A stretch of 64,000 nucleotides of DNA. Origin: Mobilitalea torta. GTDB taxonomy: Bacteria > Bacillota > Clostridia > Lachnospirales > Lachnospiraceae. The position numbers were made by a program, and so were the translations under genes. Numbering within the stretch: position 1 is the stretch's first letter; each line of letters starts with the position of its first letter. The stretch spans positions 103,391 to 167,390 of the forward strand of contig NZ_JBNPXH010000014.1 of the NCBI RefSeq assembly GCF_050433395.1. The letters run 5' to 3'. The notes beneath the pieces are model-generated. The model was given only the letters and a program-made list of their open reading frames with translations. It was not told the DNA's origin and did not search any database. Shown piece after piece: positions 25,770-34,179 of this stretch.

Positions 25770-26324
25770 TTATTTTATCTCAATAAATATATGCTGGCTT
25801 GTCTTATATTCTTTTCTCTTGAAAATACGGAATTTGGTCTCCTCCAGATAGTCAAAGTCGGTCTTAAGAGAAGCCTCTATTACGATAATGGTATCACAGT
25901 AAATAATGTTGGAATTCTGCAAGGCCATAAGGATCTCTTTCTCATGCATATCATTGTAAGGCGGATCCATAAATACCACATCAAACACTTTGCCCTTAAT
26001 CTCCAGGATACGAATGGCTTCCAAGGCAGTATGAGGAAATACTTCCGCGGCTCCCTCCAGCTTTGTAAACTTCAGATTATACCGAATGCATTCCAACGCT
26101 GATCTGTCATTTTCCGCAAAAGCCGCATATCTGGCTCCCCTGGACAGCGCCTCAATTCCGATTGCCCCGCTTCCGGAAAACAAGTCCAGAAAATCGGCAT
26201 CAGCCAGGTATGGGTTCAGTATATTGAACAAGGTTTCCTTGGTTTTATCCGTAGTCGGTCTCGTATCAAAGCCTTCTGGTGTTCTAAGCTGCAATCTTCT
26301 CGCTTTACCCGCTATTACTCTCAT
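25770..26324 (-). CDS. rsmD: 16S rRNA (guanine966-N2)-methyltransferase
   Basis: A 184-residue SAM-dependent methyltransferase that modifies G966 of 16S rRNA during 30S assembly. Seen: the family opening MRVIAGKARRLQL, RPTTDKTKETLFNIL, the SAM-binding LDLFSGSGAIGIEAL and the catalytic DPPY (VVFMDPPYND). The ATG at 26324 has GGGGA seven bases upstream. First gene of the rsmD-coaD-coiled-coil operon. Confidence 0.96.
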   Translation of the reverse strand: MRVIAGKARRLQLRTPEGFDTRPTTDKTKETLFNILNPYLADADFLDLFSGSGAIGIEALSRGARYAAFAENDRSALECIRYNLKFTKLEGAAEVFPHTALEAIRILEIKGKVFDVVFMDPPYNDMHEKEILMALQNSNIIYCDTIIVIEASLKTDFDYLEETKFRIFKRKEYKTSQHIFIEIK

Positions 26325-26391
26325 ACCGCATCCCCACTTCAAATATCATTGCGTATTCCCATAATTCCGTTTTTTAACTAACAATATTATT

Positions 26392-26419
26392 ATTTTATAA
26401 TATAATCCGTATTTGTCAA
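26392..26419 (-). promoter_or_regulatory. Promoter for rsmD-coaD
   Basis: Minus-strand TTGACA (26414-26419), 16-nt spacer and TAAAAT (26392-26397), about 70 bp upstream of rsmD. Confidence 0.6.
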
Positions 26420-26504
26420 CTTATTTATAGTTAGTGTATCGTATCCTGTATCATATTTCAATAGATTTTTAATGATTCACAGAAATTCCTGCTGGTATGT
26501 ATGA

Positions 26505-26534
26505 AAAGCGGCTGCCCATACGGGCAACCGCTTT
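26505..26534 (-). terminator. Terminator of the SASP gene
   Basis: A 13-bp stem (26522-26534 with 26505-26517) with one mismatch and a 4-nt loop, followed on the minus strand by TTTT-C. It lies about 20 bp after the SASP stop codon. Confidence 0.8.
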
Positions 26535-26555
26535 GATTATCAGAGCCGGCAACGA

Positions 26556-26753
26556 TTATTTACCGGCCATTCTCTTCTCATAATCCTGAACCATCTTCTT
26601 AACCATGTTACCGCCAACGGAACCGTTCTGGTAGGAAGTTAAGTCACCGTTATAACCCTTCTTCAAAGGAACACCGATTTCATTGGCAACCTCATATTTG
26701 AATCTGTCAAGTGCTTCCTGGGCTTCGGGAATTTCTGCTCTTCTTCTTGCCAT
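26556..26753 (-). CDS. Alpha/beta-type small acid-soluble spore protein
   Basis: A 65-residue DNA-binding spore protein that coats and protects DNA in the dormant spore and is degraded at germination. Seen: EALDRFKYEVANEIGV (with the GPR protease site region) and the DNA-contact block YNGDLTSYQNGSVGGNMVKKMV. The ATG at 26753 has GGAGGAGTTT upstream; the in-frame start at 26834 would add a non-conserved tail. Single-gene unit with its own terminator and a candidate sigma-G promoter. Confidence 0.96.
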   Translation of the reverse strand: MARRRAEIPEAQEALDRFKYEVANEIGVPLKKGYNGDLTSYQNGSVGGNMVKKMVQDYEKRMAGK

Positions 26754-26850
26754 ATTAAACTCCTCCATTTCATATTCTGAAATAAATTTGTGTTGTTTCC
26801 GCCTTAAAGAAAATACGAAGCTGATGTATTTCATTAAGATGTTACATTCA

Positions 26851-26879
26851 TAGTATGTGCAGGCAGAAACAAAATACTC
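26851..26879 (-). promoter_or_regulatory. Candidate sigma-G (forespore) promoter of the SASP gene
   Basis: On the minus strand CATACTA (26851-26857) matches the sigma-G -10 consensus, with GAGTA (26875-26879) 17 bases upstream as an imperfect -35. It lies about 100 bp before the start, longer than usual for such genes. Confidence 0.45.
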
Positions 26880-26941
26880 AAGAAAATATTACATTTTTCG
26901 ATGTAAAAGCAGGAAATTCAACCATGGAAACAATTGTTTTT

Positions 26942-28306
26942 TTAATTTTTTCTATCCTGCAGCGCCACATATTTGCGATGCTTGGATATGCTCTTATAAG
27001 CAGGACGGATAATCTTGCCCGCGTTATTGAGTTCCTCCAGACGATGGGCGCTCCAGCCTGCAATTCTTGCAATGGCAAAGATGGGAGTATATAATTCCTT
27101 CGGCAGCCCCAGCATATGATACACAAAGCCGCTGTAGAAGTCCACATTGGCGCTGACACCCTTATACATCTTCCTCTCCTGGGCAATGATCTCCGGTGCC
27201 ATACGCTCTACCATCTCATACAGAACGAACTCCTTCATCATGCCCTTTTCCTCGGAAAGACTCCTTACATATTGCTTCAGTACATTGGCTCTCGGATCGG
27301 AAATAGAATAAACAGCATGTCCCATACCGTAGATCAGACCGGATTTGTCAAATCCCTTCTTATTCAGAAGATCTCTCAGATAATTTCCAACCTCTTCCTC
27401 ATCAGCCCAGTCCTTGATGGTCTCCTTCATATCATCAAACATCTGCATCACCTTAATATTGGCGCCGCCATGCTTCGGGCCCTTTAAAGAGCCAAGGGAC
27501 GCGGCAACGGAAGAATAGGTGTCCGTTCCTGATGAAGTAACCACATGAGTAGTAAAGGTGGAGTTATTACCGCCGCCATGCTCTGCGTGAAGAATCAAGG
27601 CTATGTCCAGTATCTTTGCCTCCAGTTCACTGTACTGCATATCAGGCCGCAGCATGTGCAGGATATTCTCTGCCGTTGAAAGTCCCGGCTTGGGCGGATG
27701 GATCACCAAACTCTGGCCATAATGATAATGGCTGGAAGCCTGATATCCATAAACCGACAAAAGCGGGAAGATGGCAATGAGCTGCAGACTCTGCCGGAGC
27801 ACGTTCTCGATGGAGATATCATCCGCCTTCTCATCGTAGGAAAACATGGTCAATACACTTCTTGCCAGGGTATTCATCATATCCTTGCTGGGAGCCTTCA
27901 TAATAATATCCCGGACGAAGCTGGGAGGCAATTCCCTGTAATTCTCCAGAAGTCCGATAAATTCCTGAAGCTTTTCCCTGGACGGCAGGCCTCCGAACAG
28001 CAGCAGATATGCCACCTCTTCAAAGCCAAAACGGTTTTCCTCCGTGCAGCCTTTGATAATCTCTTCAACATCTATACCGCGGTAATACAATTTTCCTTCA
28101 CAGGGAACATAATCATTATCCACAATTGTGTAGGAAAGGATTTCACAAATCTCAGTCAGACCGGTCAGCACGCCCTTACCGCTGATATCACGTAAGCCGC
28201 GCTTCACGTCATACTTTGCGTACAATTCGGGGTCAATCACTGTGTTCTTTTTACACAGATCAGCAAGTTCCATTAATTGAGGAGTAATCTCACTATACTT
28301 GTTCAT
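26942..28306 (-). CDS. Citrate synthase
   Basis: A 454-residue citrate/2-methylcitrate synthase that condenses acetyl-CoA and oxaloacetate. Seen: the three catalytic regions with HAEHGGGNNSTF (His), GMGHAVYSISDPR (His) and SANVDFYSGF (Asp), and a long N-terminal extension as in some clostridial enzymes. AGGAGAT precedes the ATG. No aconitase or isocitrate dehydrogenase gene is adjacent, so it may serve glutamate synthesis in an incomplete cycle (inference). It is a single-gene unit; a promoter with an extended -10 lies upstream. Confidence 0.95.
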   Translation of the reverse strand: MNKYSEITPQLMELADLCKKNTVIDPELYAKYDVKRGLRDISGKGVLTGLTEICEILSYTIVDNDYVPCEGKLYYRGIDVEEIIKGCTEENRFGFEEVAYLLLFGGLPSREKLQEFIGLLENYRELPPSFVRDIIMKAPSKDMMNTLARSVLTMFSYDEKADDISIENVLRQSLQLIAIFPLLSVYGYQASSHYHYGQSLVIHPPKPGLSTAENILHMLRPDMQYSELEAKILDIALILHAEHGGGNNSTFTTHVVTSSGTDTYSSVAASLGSLKGPKHGGANIKVMQMFDDMKETIKDWADEEEVGNYLRDLLNKKGFDKSGLIYGMGHAVYSISDPRANVLKQYVRSLSEEKGMMKEFVLYEMVERMAPEIIAQERKMYKGVSANVDFYSGFVYHMLGLPKELYTPIFAIARIAGWSAHRLEELNNAGKIIRPAYKSISKHRKYVALQDRKN

Positions 28307-28338
28307 ATTTTTTTATCTCCTTTCTTATACGTGGCTCT

Positions 28339-28347
28339 ATTATAGCA
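28339..28347 (-). promoter_or_regulatory. Extended -10 promoter element for citrate synthase
   Basis: Minus-strand TGCTATAAT (28339-28347) is an extended -10 element; a weak -35 (TTCCCA) is 17 bases upstream. It lies about 35 bp before the start codon. Confidence 0.55.
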
Positions 28348-28484
28348 TAAGTAAAAGAGAATGGGAACCAGAAAACTCCACTTACAGTATTTTTTATAGT
28401 AATTTTATAAAATGATTCGAGATAATTTATGCACGGAATATTATGGATATTTCGGTGTGCTATCTATTATAGGACAGTCCGGGC

Positions 28485-29822
28485 CTAATTATAATAATAT
28501 TTAGCCTGAATACTGCCGATATTACCGGCACTGTCCGTCGCCATATAAGTCACTAAATAGTAACCCTCTTCCATTTTCTCCATTTCCACTTGAATATCAC
28601 TTTTTTCCAATTGTGAATAATTATCCGTCACCGTTACATCCCTGATGGCCTCTTCCCTTGTCAGCTCTGTCCCCGGCGCGATGCTTCTATCCTCCACTCC
28701 GGTGAAGGAAGGCTCCTCCCTGTCAACCAGCACTTCCACACTTTCGCTTATCACTCTGTCCTCTGCAATCTGCAATTCATAGGTTATGATATATTCCCTG
28801 GTGTCCTTACACTCAATATTCACTGTCAGCAGATTCTCATCCAGCCGGTCCCCTTTGTAGTACAGGCGGATTCCGTCCAGGGCATATTCCTTATTAATCT
28901 GGCTGCTTTCCGCTACAACCCGCTCCTTGATGTCGATGATGTATGGATCTTCCGTACACTCTTTTACCGTAATTACTGCTGTCTGCTTCTTCTCCTTACC
29001 CTTATCATCCTTGATGGAATAAGTAACCTGATATGTTCCCGCAATATAAGGATTCACCGTTCCTTTCACCTGAATCGTTTCTGTAATGTCCTTCCCCGAG
29101 GAAGAGACGGCGGTCACGCCCTGGTACAGATCAATTTCCTCTCCCCAGGCTGCAGTCCGGTCCTTTACCCCAAGCAGCTGAGCTTCTGATGCAAGCAGCT
29201 CCGGCAATTCTTTGCTGTAGGGATTTCGTTCATCCGGGTCTGTCGGATCCCACCGTACGGAAGAAGCAATTCGGATTGTGTTTGGTTTTCCCAAGGGACC
29301 CGGGCTTTTCTTATCGTCATAGATTACCACATTGGTTCCGGTGGGGCAATTATCATAGATCCATTTTGCATCAGCGACGGTCAGCCGGATACAGCCGTGG
29401 GAAGCTGCCTTGCCCAGCTTGTTATATTGTGCGGTTGCCAGGGTCGCCGGATTCCCGTTCTTATAATAATATACGGAATGAAATAAGATCCCCCCTACGA
29501 TACGGGAAGCATATTGCCCCCAGACATCACCCATCAAAGCCTTCCAGCGGTATTTTTCTCTCAGGGGAAAGGTTCCGAGTCTGGTTTTATTGCCCGTTCC
29601 GACAGAACAGGCCATGGCCTTTATGGGAACCGTATATTCCCCTTTCTCATCCTGTTCATATACGGTAATGGTATTATGGTAGCGGTTCACTTTAATGAGA
29701 TAGGGTGATTTATTCACCTCTGCTGCCGATGCTTTCTGCCCTCCTGCCAGAACCAGCGTTGCGGTCAGCAGTAAAGCCACACTCCGCATGCCAAAAGTGC
29801 GGATCATCCTCTTAATCTTCAT
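28485..29822 (-). CDS. Secreted L,D-transpeptidase with C-terminal Ig-like domains
   Basis: A 445-residue exported protein. A signal peptide is clear at residues 1-35 (basic start, hydrophobic core, cleavage near ASAAEV). Residues about 38-175 are a YkuD L,D-transpeptidase with the catalytic SHGCIRLTVADAKW motif (Cys near residue 144). The rest (about 185-445) is a string of beta-strand Ig-like or DUF5011-like repeats (GTYQVTYSIKDDKGK, EEAIRDVTVTDNYSQ), likely for wall attachment or spacing. L,D-transpeptidases form 3-3 peptidoglycan cross-links or link proteins to the wall. AAGGAG precedes the ATG. It lies downstream of the polysaccharide cluster, separated by an inverted repeat. Confidence 0.93.
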   Translation of the reverse strand: MKIKRMIRTFGMRSVALLLTATLVLAGGQKASAAEVNKSPYLIKVNRYHNTITVYEQDEKGEYTVPIKAMACSVGTGNKTRLGTFPLREKYRWKALMGDVWGQYASRIVGGILFHSVYYYKNGNPATLATAQYNKLGKAASHGCIRLTVADAKWIYDNCPTGTNVVIYDDKKSPGPLGKPNTIRIASSVRWDPTDPDERNPYSKELPELLASEAQLLGVKDRTAAWGEEIDLYQGVTAVSSSGKDITETIQVKGTVNPYIAGTYQVTYSIKDDKGKEKKQTAVITVKECTEDPYIIDIKERVVAESSQINKEYALDGIRLYYKGDRLDENLLTVNIECKDTREYIITYELQIAEDRVISESVEVLVDREEPSFTGVEDRSIAPGTELTREEAIRDVTVTDNYSQLEKSDIQVEMEKMEEGYYLVTYMATDSAGNIGSIQAKYYYN

Positions 29823-29839
29823 AATAACAACTCCTTGCT

Positions 29840-29899
29840 GGTGTCAGGCACCAATCTTGATTTACTTTCCCTGCCAGTTACTGAACGGTGCCTGACACC
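29840..29899. repeat. Inverted pair of GGTGTCAGGCACC elements
   Basis: GGTGTCAGGCACC at 29840-29852 and its exact reverse complement at 29887-29899, with a 34-nt loop. Each unit is itself a short palindrome (GGTG...CACC). The pair lies between the DUF2298 gene and the L,D-transpeptidase gene. No T-run follows. Short elements with this core are seen in other bacterial genomes, which makes a dispersed repeat plausible. Confidence 0.75.
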
Positions 29900-29914
29900 C
29901 AATCCGGACACCTG

Positions 29915-32266
29915 TTAGACACCGTTTCTGGCGACTTTGACAATATACGTCTCATATTCTTCTTTCTTAGGTGATTCGTATACGATTGTCCCAAGTGATT
30001 TAATCAATTCATGATTTACCGTTTCGTATTTTTCCTGTTCCAGCTTGCCCACATAGATATAGGAAATATCATATTCCTGTATCAGGGACAGTACCTCGTC
30101 TCTCTCCGCGGAGCTATAGATTGTCTCAATATCGGCCGCCCTTACATCCAAGGGCTCCGGGCTGCCCTTCCATAGCCATTCGTGGGTGCGCCAGCCCAAA
30201 AGCGTCGGCAGTCCGGTAATCACGGATACTCTCTGATAATCGGTATAGCTGTCGCCGTTGGCCTCCAGCACCACGGGAGTTCCCGTCACATTCTCATTGA
30301 GCCAGGCTGTCGCCGCCGCATCCTCCGGCATGTCCTTTTCCATAAAGGCCGCCGCATCCAGCCCCTTATACCTGTCCCTGTCGAAGATGTTGCCGTACCA
30401 GGCTCCCACTGCATTCTGGATGTAAGTTGCCGACAGGAGAAACAGCACCAGACCGGTTAACGCATAGTTCTTCTGCCGCCGCGTCCTTCCATGAACCAGA
30501 AGCTTCGGCAGGATATACCCAAAGCATAAGCCAAACATGATAAATGCCTGGTAAGTAAGCTTAAACATGGTATTGGCGCGCTTATAATCCCCCGAATAAA
30601 TATCCTGCACATAGATGATCTCCGGAAGAAGCACCAGTCCCATAGCACATAACCCCAGAAGCAGTACAAAGAGGTCGGCAGAAGACAAAGATGCCAGAAA
30701 ATGCGTTATCACCGGCTCCCTCTTCTTCCTGCCATTCGCAGCCTTTCCCTGCCGGACGGCCTCTTTCTTTCCTTCGGCACGCTCCTGTTTTCCTTCCGCA
30801 AGCTCCTCCCTGCTTCGCCTCCTATGGTTGGAAATCAGCGCTCCAATGAAGCTGATTACCACGAACACCGGCAATCCCCATAGAATGAGCAGCTGATTCA
30901 GAGGCGTCCGGGCAACCGTAAGGCAGATGTTGGTGGAAATTTGGTCAAAATTAAGAGTAAACGGCAGGCAGACCAGATAGGACAGGCCAAAGACAGTCAC
31001 CCCCTGAAGGGCGGTCAGCCAAAAAGCCTTTCCTTTAAAATGATATACAACCAGGTTGGAAAATAGAATAACCGCCCCTGATGTTACATAATAAATGGGA
31101 AAATCCCAAAAATTCGTTGTATGAAACAGCCCGATGAAGAAAGACAGCATCAGGATAATGGGGTGAAAGACCTCCTTCCATACAGCCGGCCTGGACTCTC
31201 CCAGCTCCTCCCTCTGCATCAGCCAGGAATACAACAATCCCAATACTGTCAGCACAAATAGGATATTAATTACATGGGCATGGAGATCCCCCAGCACGAA
31301 AGAATAGGCAGGAAATTCGTGTATCGTCTTATCCGAAGTATCCGGATGATAGCCTATGAATCTGGTTGCGTCAGGAAACCAATATTTCCCCTCGCCCGCT
31401 TCTATGGCAAAGAACTTCCTCACGGCCGGTTCCAGCCACCGGTAGACGGGATAATGCATATTACCGGCAATGCATACTCCGGCTCCTGCCAAAATGCCTC
31501 CCATCACCGGCAGGAAGCGCCTGTGCTTTAGCTGCCGGCCGTTATTTCCCTTAAAGCCCTGCAGTACATTATATACCAGGGAATAAGGAAGCACCGCGGC
31601 AAAGGCTCCTACCATCATCAGCATCAGATTATAGGCATCGGATACCTCCACTCCCGAGAGCTTCGTCAGATAGACAGCCATGTATTGTCCCACATAATAA
31701 TAATTCAAACGGGTGCCTGAGAACCAGAAATCCTGGGGAGGCATATAATCGCTCCGCATCATGCTGGTCATAAAACCATAATCCATGAATTTCTCTGTTC
31801 CATGAGCCTCCGGTTTAAAGCAGCGGATATAAGTAAATATAAGAAAAAGAGCAAAAAACACCAGCTCCTGGATCAGCGCTTCGTCCAATACGCTGTTCTT
31901 CCATACATCCCTCAGAAGTTCTGCGGCCTTCCCCTCTTTTCTTTTCCAAATGAGAATCCCTCCATTCAGAAGAAGTCCCACTCCGGCACAGATCATACAG
32001 GACAGAGGCGTAAACTTCATCAGGTGCAGAGAAGAAAACAGCCACATCAGATAACCGGCCACCGCAATTCCTATGGCTTTGGAAAACAGATACGCCCTGT
32101 CATGAAACCGCCGGAACAGGAGGACTGTCAGCGGAAGGAAGATCACGCCCAGAATTGCAACCGCCGCCCACCATTGCAGAAAGGCGGCATAATCCTCCCG
32201 CAGCAGCAATTTTCCCATAACCAACAACCCTGCAGCTATCACCAAACAGCTTATTTTCTTTATCAT
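29915..32266 (-). CDS. DUF2298 (YYY family) multispanning membrane protein
   Basis: A protein of about 783 residues with about fifteen hydrophobic segments. It carries the DUF2298 hallmarks: DFWFSGTRLNYYYVGQY with the YYY run (about residue 196-200) and PAYSFVLGDLHAHV (about 320), plus a soluble C-terminal domain. DUF2298 proteins are thought to be GT-C-like glycosyltransferases or lipid-linked-sugar handling proteins, without firm biochemical proof. The ATG at 32266 has AGGA eight bases upstream; in-frame ATGs at 32272 and 32284 are also possible. It starts about 20 bases after the stop of a polyprenol-type GT2, which suggests it uses that enzyme's sugar-lipid product. Confidence 0.85.
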   Translation of the reverse strand: MIKKISCLVIAAGLLVMGKLLLREDYAAFLQWWAAVAILGVIFLPLTVLLFRRFHDRAYLFSKAIGIAVAGYLMWLFSSLHLMKFTPLSCMICAGVGLLLNGGILIWKRKEGKAAELLRDVWKNSVLDEALIQELVFFALFLIFTYIRCFKPEAHGTEKFMDYGFMTSMMRSDYMPPQDFWFSGTRLNYYYVGQYMAVYLTKLSGVEVSDAYNLMLMMVGAFAAVLPYSLVYNVLQGFKGNNGRQLKHRRFLPVMGGILAGAGVCIAGNMHYPVYRWLEPAVRKFFAIEAGEGKYWFPDATRFIGYHPDTSDKTIHEFPAYSFVLGDLHAHVINILFVLTVLGLLYSWLMQREELGESRPAVWKEVFHPIILMLSFFIGLFHTTNFWDFPIYYVTSGAVILFSNLVVYHFKGKAFWLTALQGVTVFGLSYLVCLPFTLNFDQISTNICLTVARTPLNQLLILWGLPVFVVISFIGALISNHRRRSREELAEGKQERAEGKKEAVRQGKAANGRKKREPVITHFLASLSSADLFVLLLGLCAMGLVLLPEIIYVQDIYSGDYKRANTMFKLTYQAFIMFGLCFGYILPKLLVHGRTRRQKNYALTGLVLFLLSATYIQNAVGAWYGNIFDRDRYKGLDAAAFMEKDMPEDAAATAWLNENVTGTPVVLEANGDSYTDYQRVSVITGLPTLLGWRTHEWLWKGSPEPLDVRAADIETIYSSAERDEVLSLIQEYDISYIYVGKLEQEKYETVNHELIKSLGTIVYESPKKEEYETYIVKVARNGV

Positions 32267-32287
32267 ATTCATATTCCTGCCCATCCT

Positions 32288-32995
32288 TTATCTCAGTTCC
32301 TTATTAATTCTGCGGAAATCCCGGAGCGCCTGTCTCCCAATCCGGATAATTTTCTTCATATTGATGGAATTTACACCCCCCTGTCTGGGGCGGAAGGTTA
32401 CCGGCATATATTTCACCGCAAGCCTTTTCCGGGCATAGATCACGGATATCATAACATTGGACAGATTAAAGTTCTCCGGCACCAGCTTCAGCTGCTCCTT
32501 TAAGGTGCCCGCCTTCATCAGCCGGAAGGGAGTATTGGCATCGGTAATGCTCACATGAAAGCACAGCCACAGAACAAATTTCAGGGTTTTGGTCACAATG
32601 ATCCGGGAAAACCCGTCCTGCCTTCCCTTCCGGTGTCCGATCAGCATGTCATAGGAGCTTCTCTGTTCCCAAAAGGGCCAGAATTCTTCCGGCAGTGTCT
32701 GTCCGTCGGAATCTGTCTGGAACACATAATCCGCACCGGCATTCACCGCATAGTGGTATCCATAGAGCACCGTCGCTCCATGTCCGCCGTTGGGCTTGGT
32801 AATGGGCTCCAGCGCCTCCATCTCCTCACCGAATTTCCTGAGAATAGGGTAAGTCCTGTCCTTGCTGCCGTCATCAATGATAACCAGACGGCTTCCATTG
32901 CCGATCTTATCTACAACGGGATACCAATCCCGGATTACCCTTTCCATATTCGCTTCCTCATTATAAGCAGGAATTACAATATATAATTTGTCCAT
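32288..32995 (-). CDS. Family 2 glycosyltransferase, DPM-like
   Basis: A 235-residue GT-A fold family 2 glycosyltransferase. Seen: YIVIPAYNEEANMERV at the N-terminus, VIIDDGSKDRTY, PNGGHGATVLYGY and the metal-binding DSDGQTLPEEF. It is dolichyl/polyprenyl-phosphate mannose synthase-like but has no C-terminal membrane segments, so it must reach its lipid acceptor from the cytoplasmic side or with help. The ATG at 32995 has GGAGG six bases upstream; a longer frame to 33034 is not supported. It is encoded between glf and the DUF2298 gene. Confidence 0.92.
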   Translation of the reverse strand: MDKLYIVIPAYNEEANMERVIRDWYPVVDKIGNGSRLVIIDDGSKDRTYPILRKFGEEMEALEPITKPNGGHGATVLYGYHYAVNAGADYVFQTDSDGQTLPEEFWPFWEQRSSYDMLIGHRKGRQDGFSRIIVTKTLKFVLWLCFHVSITDANTPFRLMKAGTLKEQLKLVPENFNLSNVMISVIYARKRLAVKYMPVTFRPRQGGVNSINMKKIIRIGRQALRDFRRINKELR

Positions 32996-33042
32996 CCAGC
33001 TCCTCCATTCCGCTGCAGAACAGCAGCATATCATAAGGCTTC

Positions 33043-34131
33043 TTATTTCAGTGTATCATACAGATCCAAAGCTCTTCTCACCACGGCATCCATATTATAA
33101 TAGCGATACTCTGCCAGCCTGCCCAGGAAGATAACATTCTTCTCCTTCTTCATCTCTTCCTCATATAATGCAAACTGCGCTTTGCAGTCCTTTGTGGGGA
33201 ACGGATAGTAGGGCTCTCCCTCCGCACGGGGGAATTCCTTGCCTATGGTGGTTTTCTTATGCTGCTGCCAGGTCAGCTGCTTATATTCCGTAATTCTCGT
33301 ATAGTCATAATCATTGGGATAATTGACAACCGGGGCTTCCTGATAACGTTCGGTATCATAGGTCTCAAACACGAAGTTTACGCTCCGATAGGACAGCCTG
33401 CCATGCCGGTACTGATAGAATTCATCCGTGGCTCCCGTATAAATCAGTGTCTCATAAGTAATATCCCCCATCACTTCACGGTAATCCGTATTCAGAAGCA
33501 GCTTTATATTCTTATTGGCAGCCATATTCTCACACATCTTCGTATAGCCATGAGCCGGCATTCCCTGGTATTTATCCGCAAAATATCTGGTATCCCGGTT
33601 CAGCCGGATCGGTATTCTCGAGATAACGGAGGTGTCCAACTCGCTGGGATCAACTCCCCACTGCTTTCTGGTATAGCTCTCAAAAATCTTCTCATAAATA
33701 TCCTGCCCCACCTTACTCAGGGCTACATCCTTGCTTGTCCTGATTTCCGGGAGTTCTACCGCCTGCTCCTTCAGGAACTGTTCCACCTGGGAGCAGTCCA
33801 GATTAAGATTATAAAGCTTGTTAATGGTCTCTACCGTAATGGGCATGGGAACCAGATTTCCGTCCACATAAGCCAGTACCCGGTGCCAGAAATCATTCCA
33901 TCTGGTGAAGCGGGAGAGATAGTCATACACGCCCTTATCATTGGTATGGAAGATATGAGGTCCATAATTATGAATCAGTATTCCGTCTTCGTTATAAGAA
34001 TCATATACATTTCCTCCGATGTGGCTGCGCTTCTCAATGACAAGCACCTTCTCCCCCAATCCGCCCGCAATCCGTTCTGCCATGGTCAAGCCGGCCAGAC
34101 CGGCCCCCACGATAACATATCGATAATTCAT
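33043..34131 (-). CDS. glf: UDP-galactopyranose mutase
   Basis: A 362-residue flavoprotein that converts UDP-galactopyranose to UDP-galactofuranose. Seen: the FAD-binding YVIVGAGLAGLTMAERI, IGGNVYDSYNEDGI, the family block YGPHIFHTNDKGVYDYL, RKQWGVDPSELD and the closing LGRLAEYRYYNMDAVV. Full family length. The ATG at 34131 has AAAGGG and GGAGG upstream; the start at 34152 is rejected. Its presence shows that this cluster builds a galactofuranose-containing surface glycan. Confidence 0.97.
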   Translation of the reverse strand: MNYRYVIVGAGLAGLTMAERIAGGLGEKVLVIEKRSHIGGNVYDSYNEDGILIHNYGPHIFHTNDKGVYDYLSRFTRWNDFWHRVLAYVDGNLVPMPITVETINKLYNLNLDCSQVEQFLKEQAVELPEIRTSKDVALSKVGQDIYEKIFESYTRKQWGVDPSELDTSVISRIPIRLNRDTRYFADKYQGMPAHGYTKMCENMAANKNIKLLLNTDYREVMGDITYETLIYTGATDEFYQYRHGRLSYRSVNFVFETYDTERYQEAPVVNYPNDYDYTRITEYKQLTWQQHKKTTIGKEFPRAEGEPYYPFPTKDCKAQFALYEEEMKKEKNVIFLGRLAEYRYYNMDAVVRRALDLYDTLK

Positions 34132-34179
34132 AGTCCCTTTTCCTCCATTCATTTATTGTTTTCTCTCAAATTCACTGTC

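Noticed and set aside
29840..29899. Intrinsic terminator
   Set aside because: The inverted repeat is perfect but neither strand has a T-run after it, and the loop is 34 nt.
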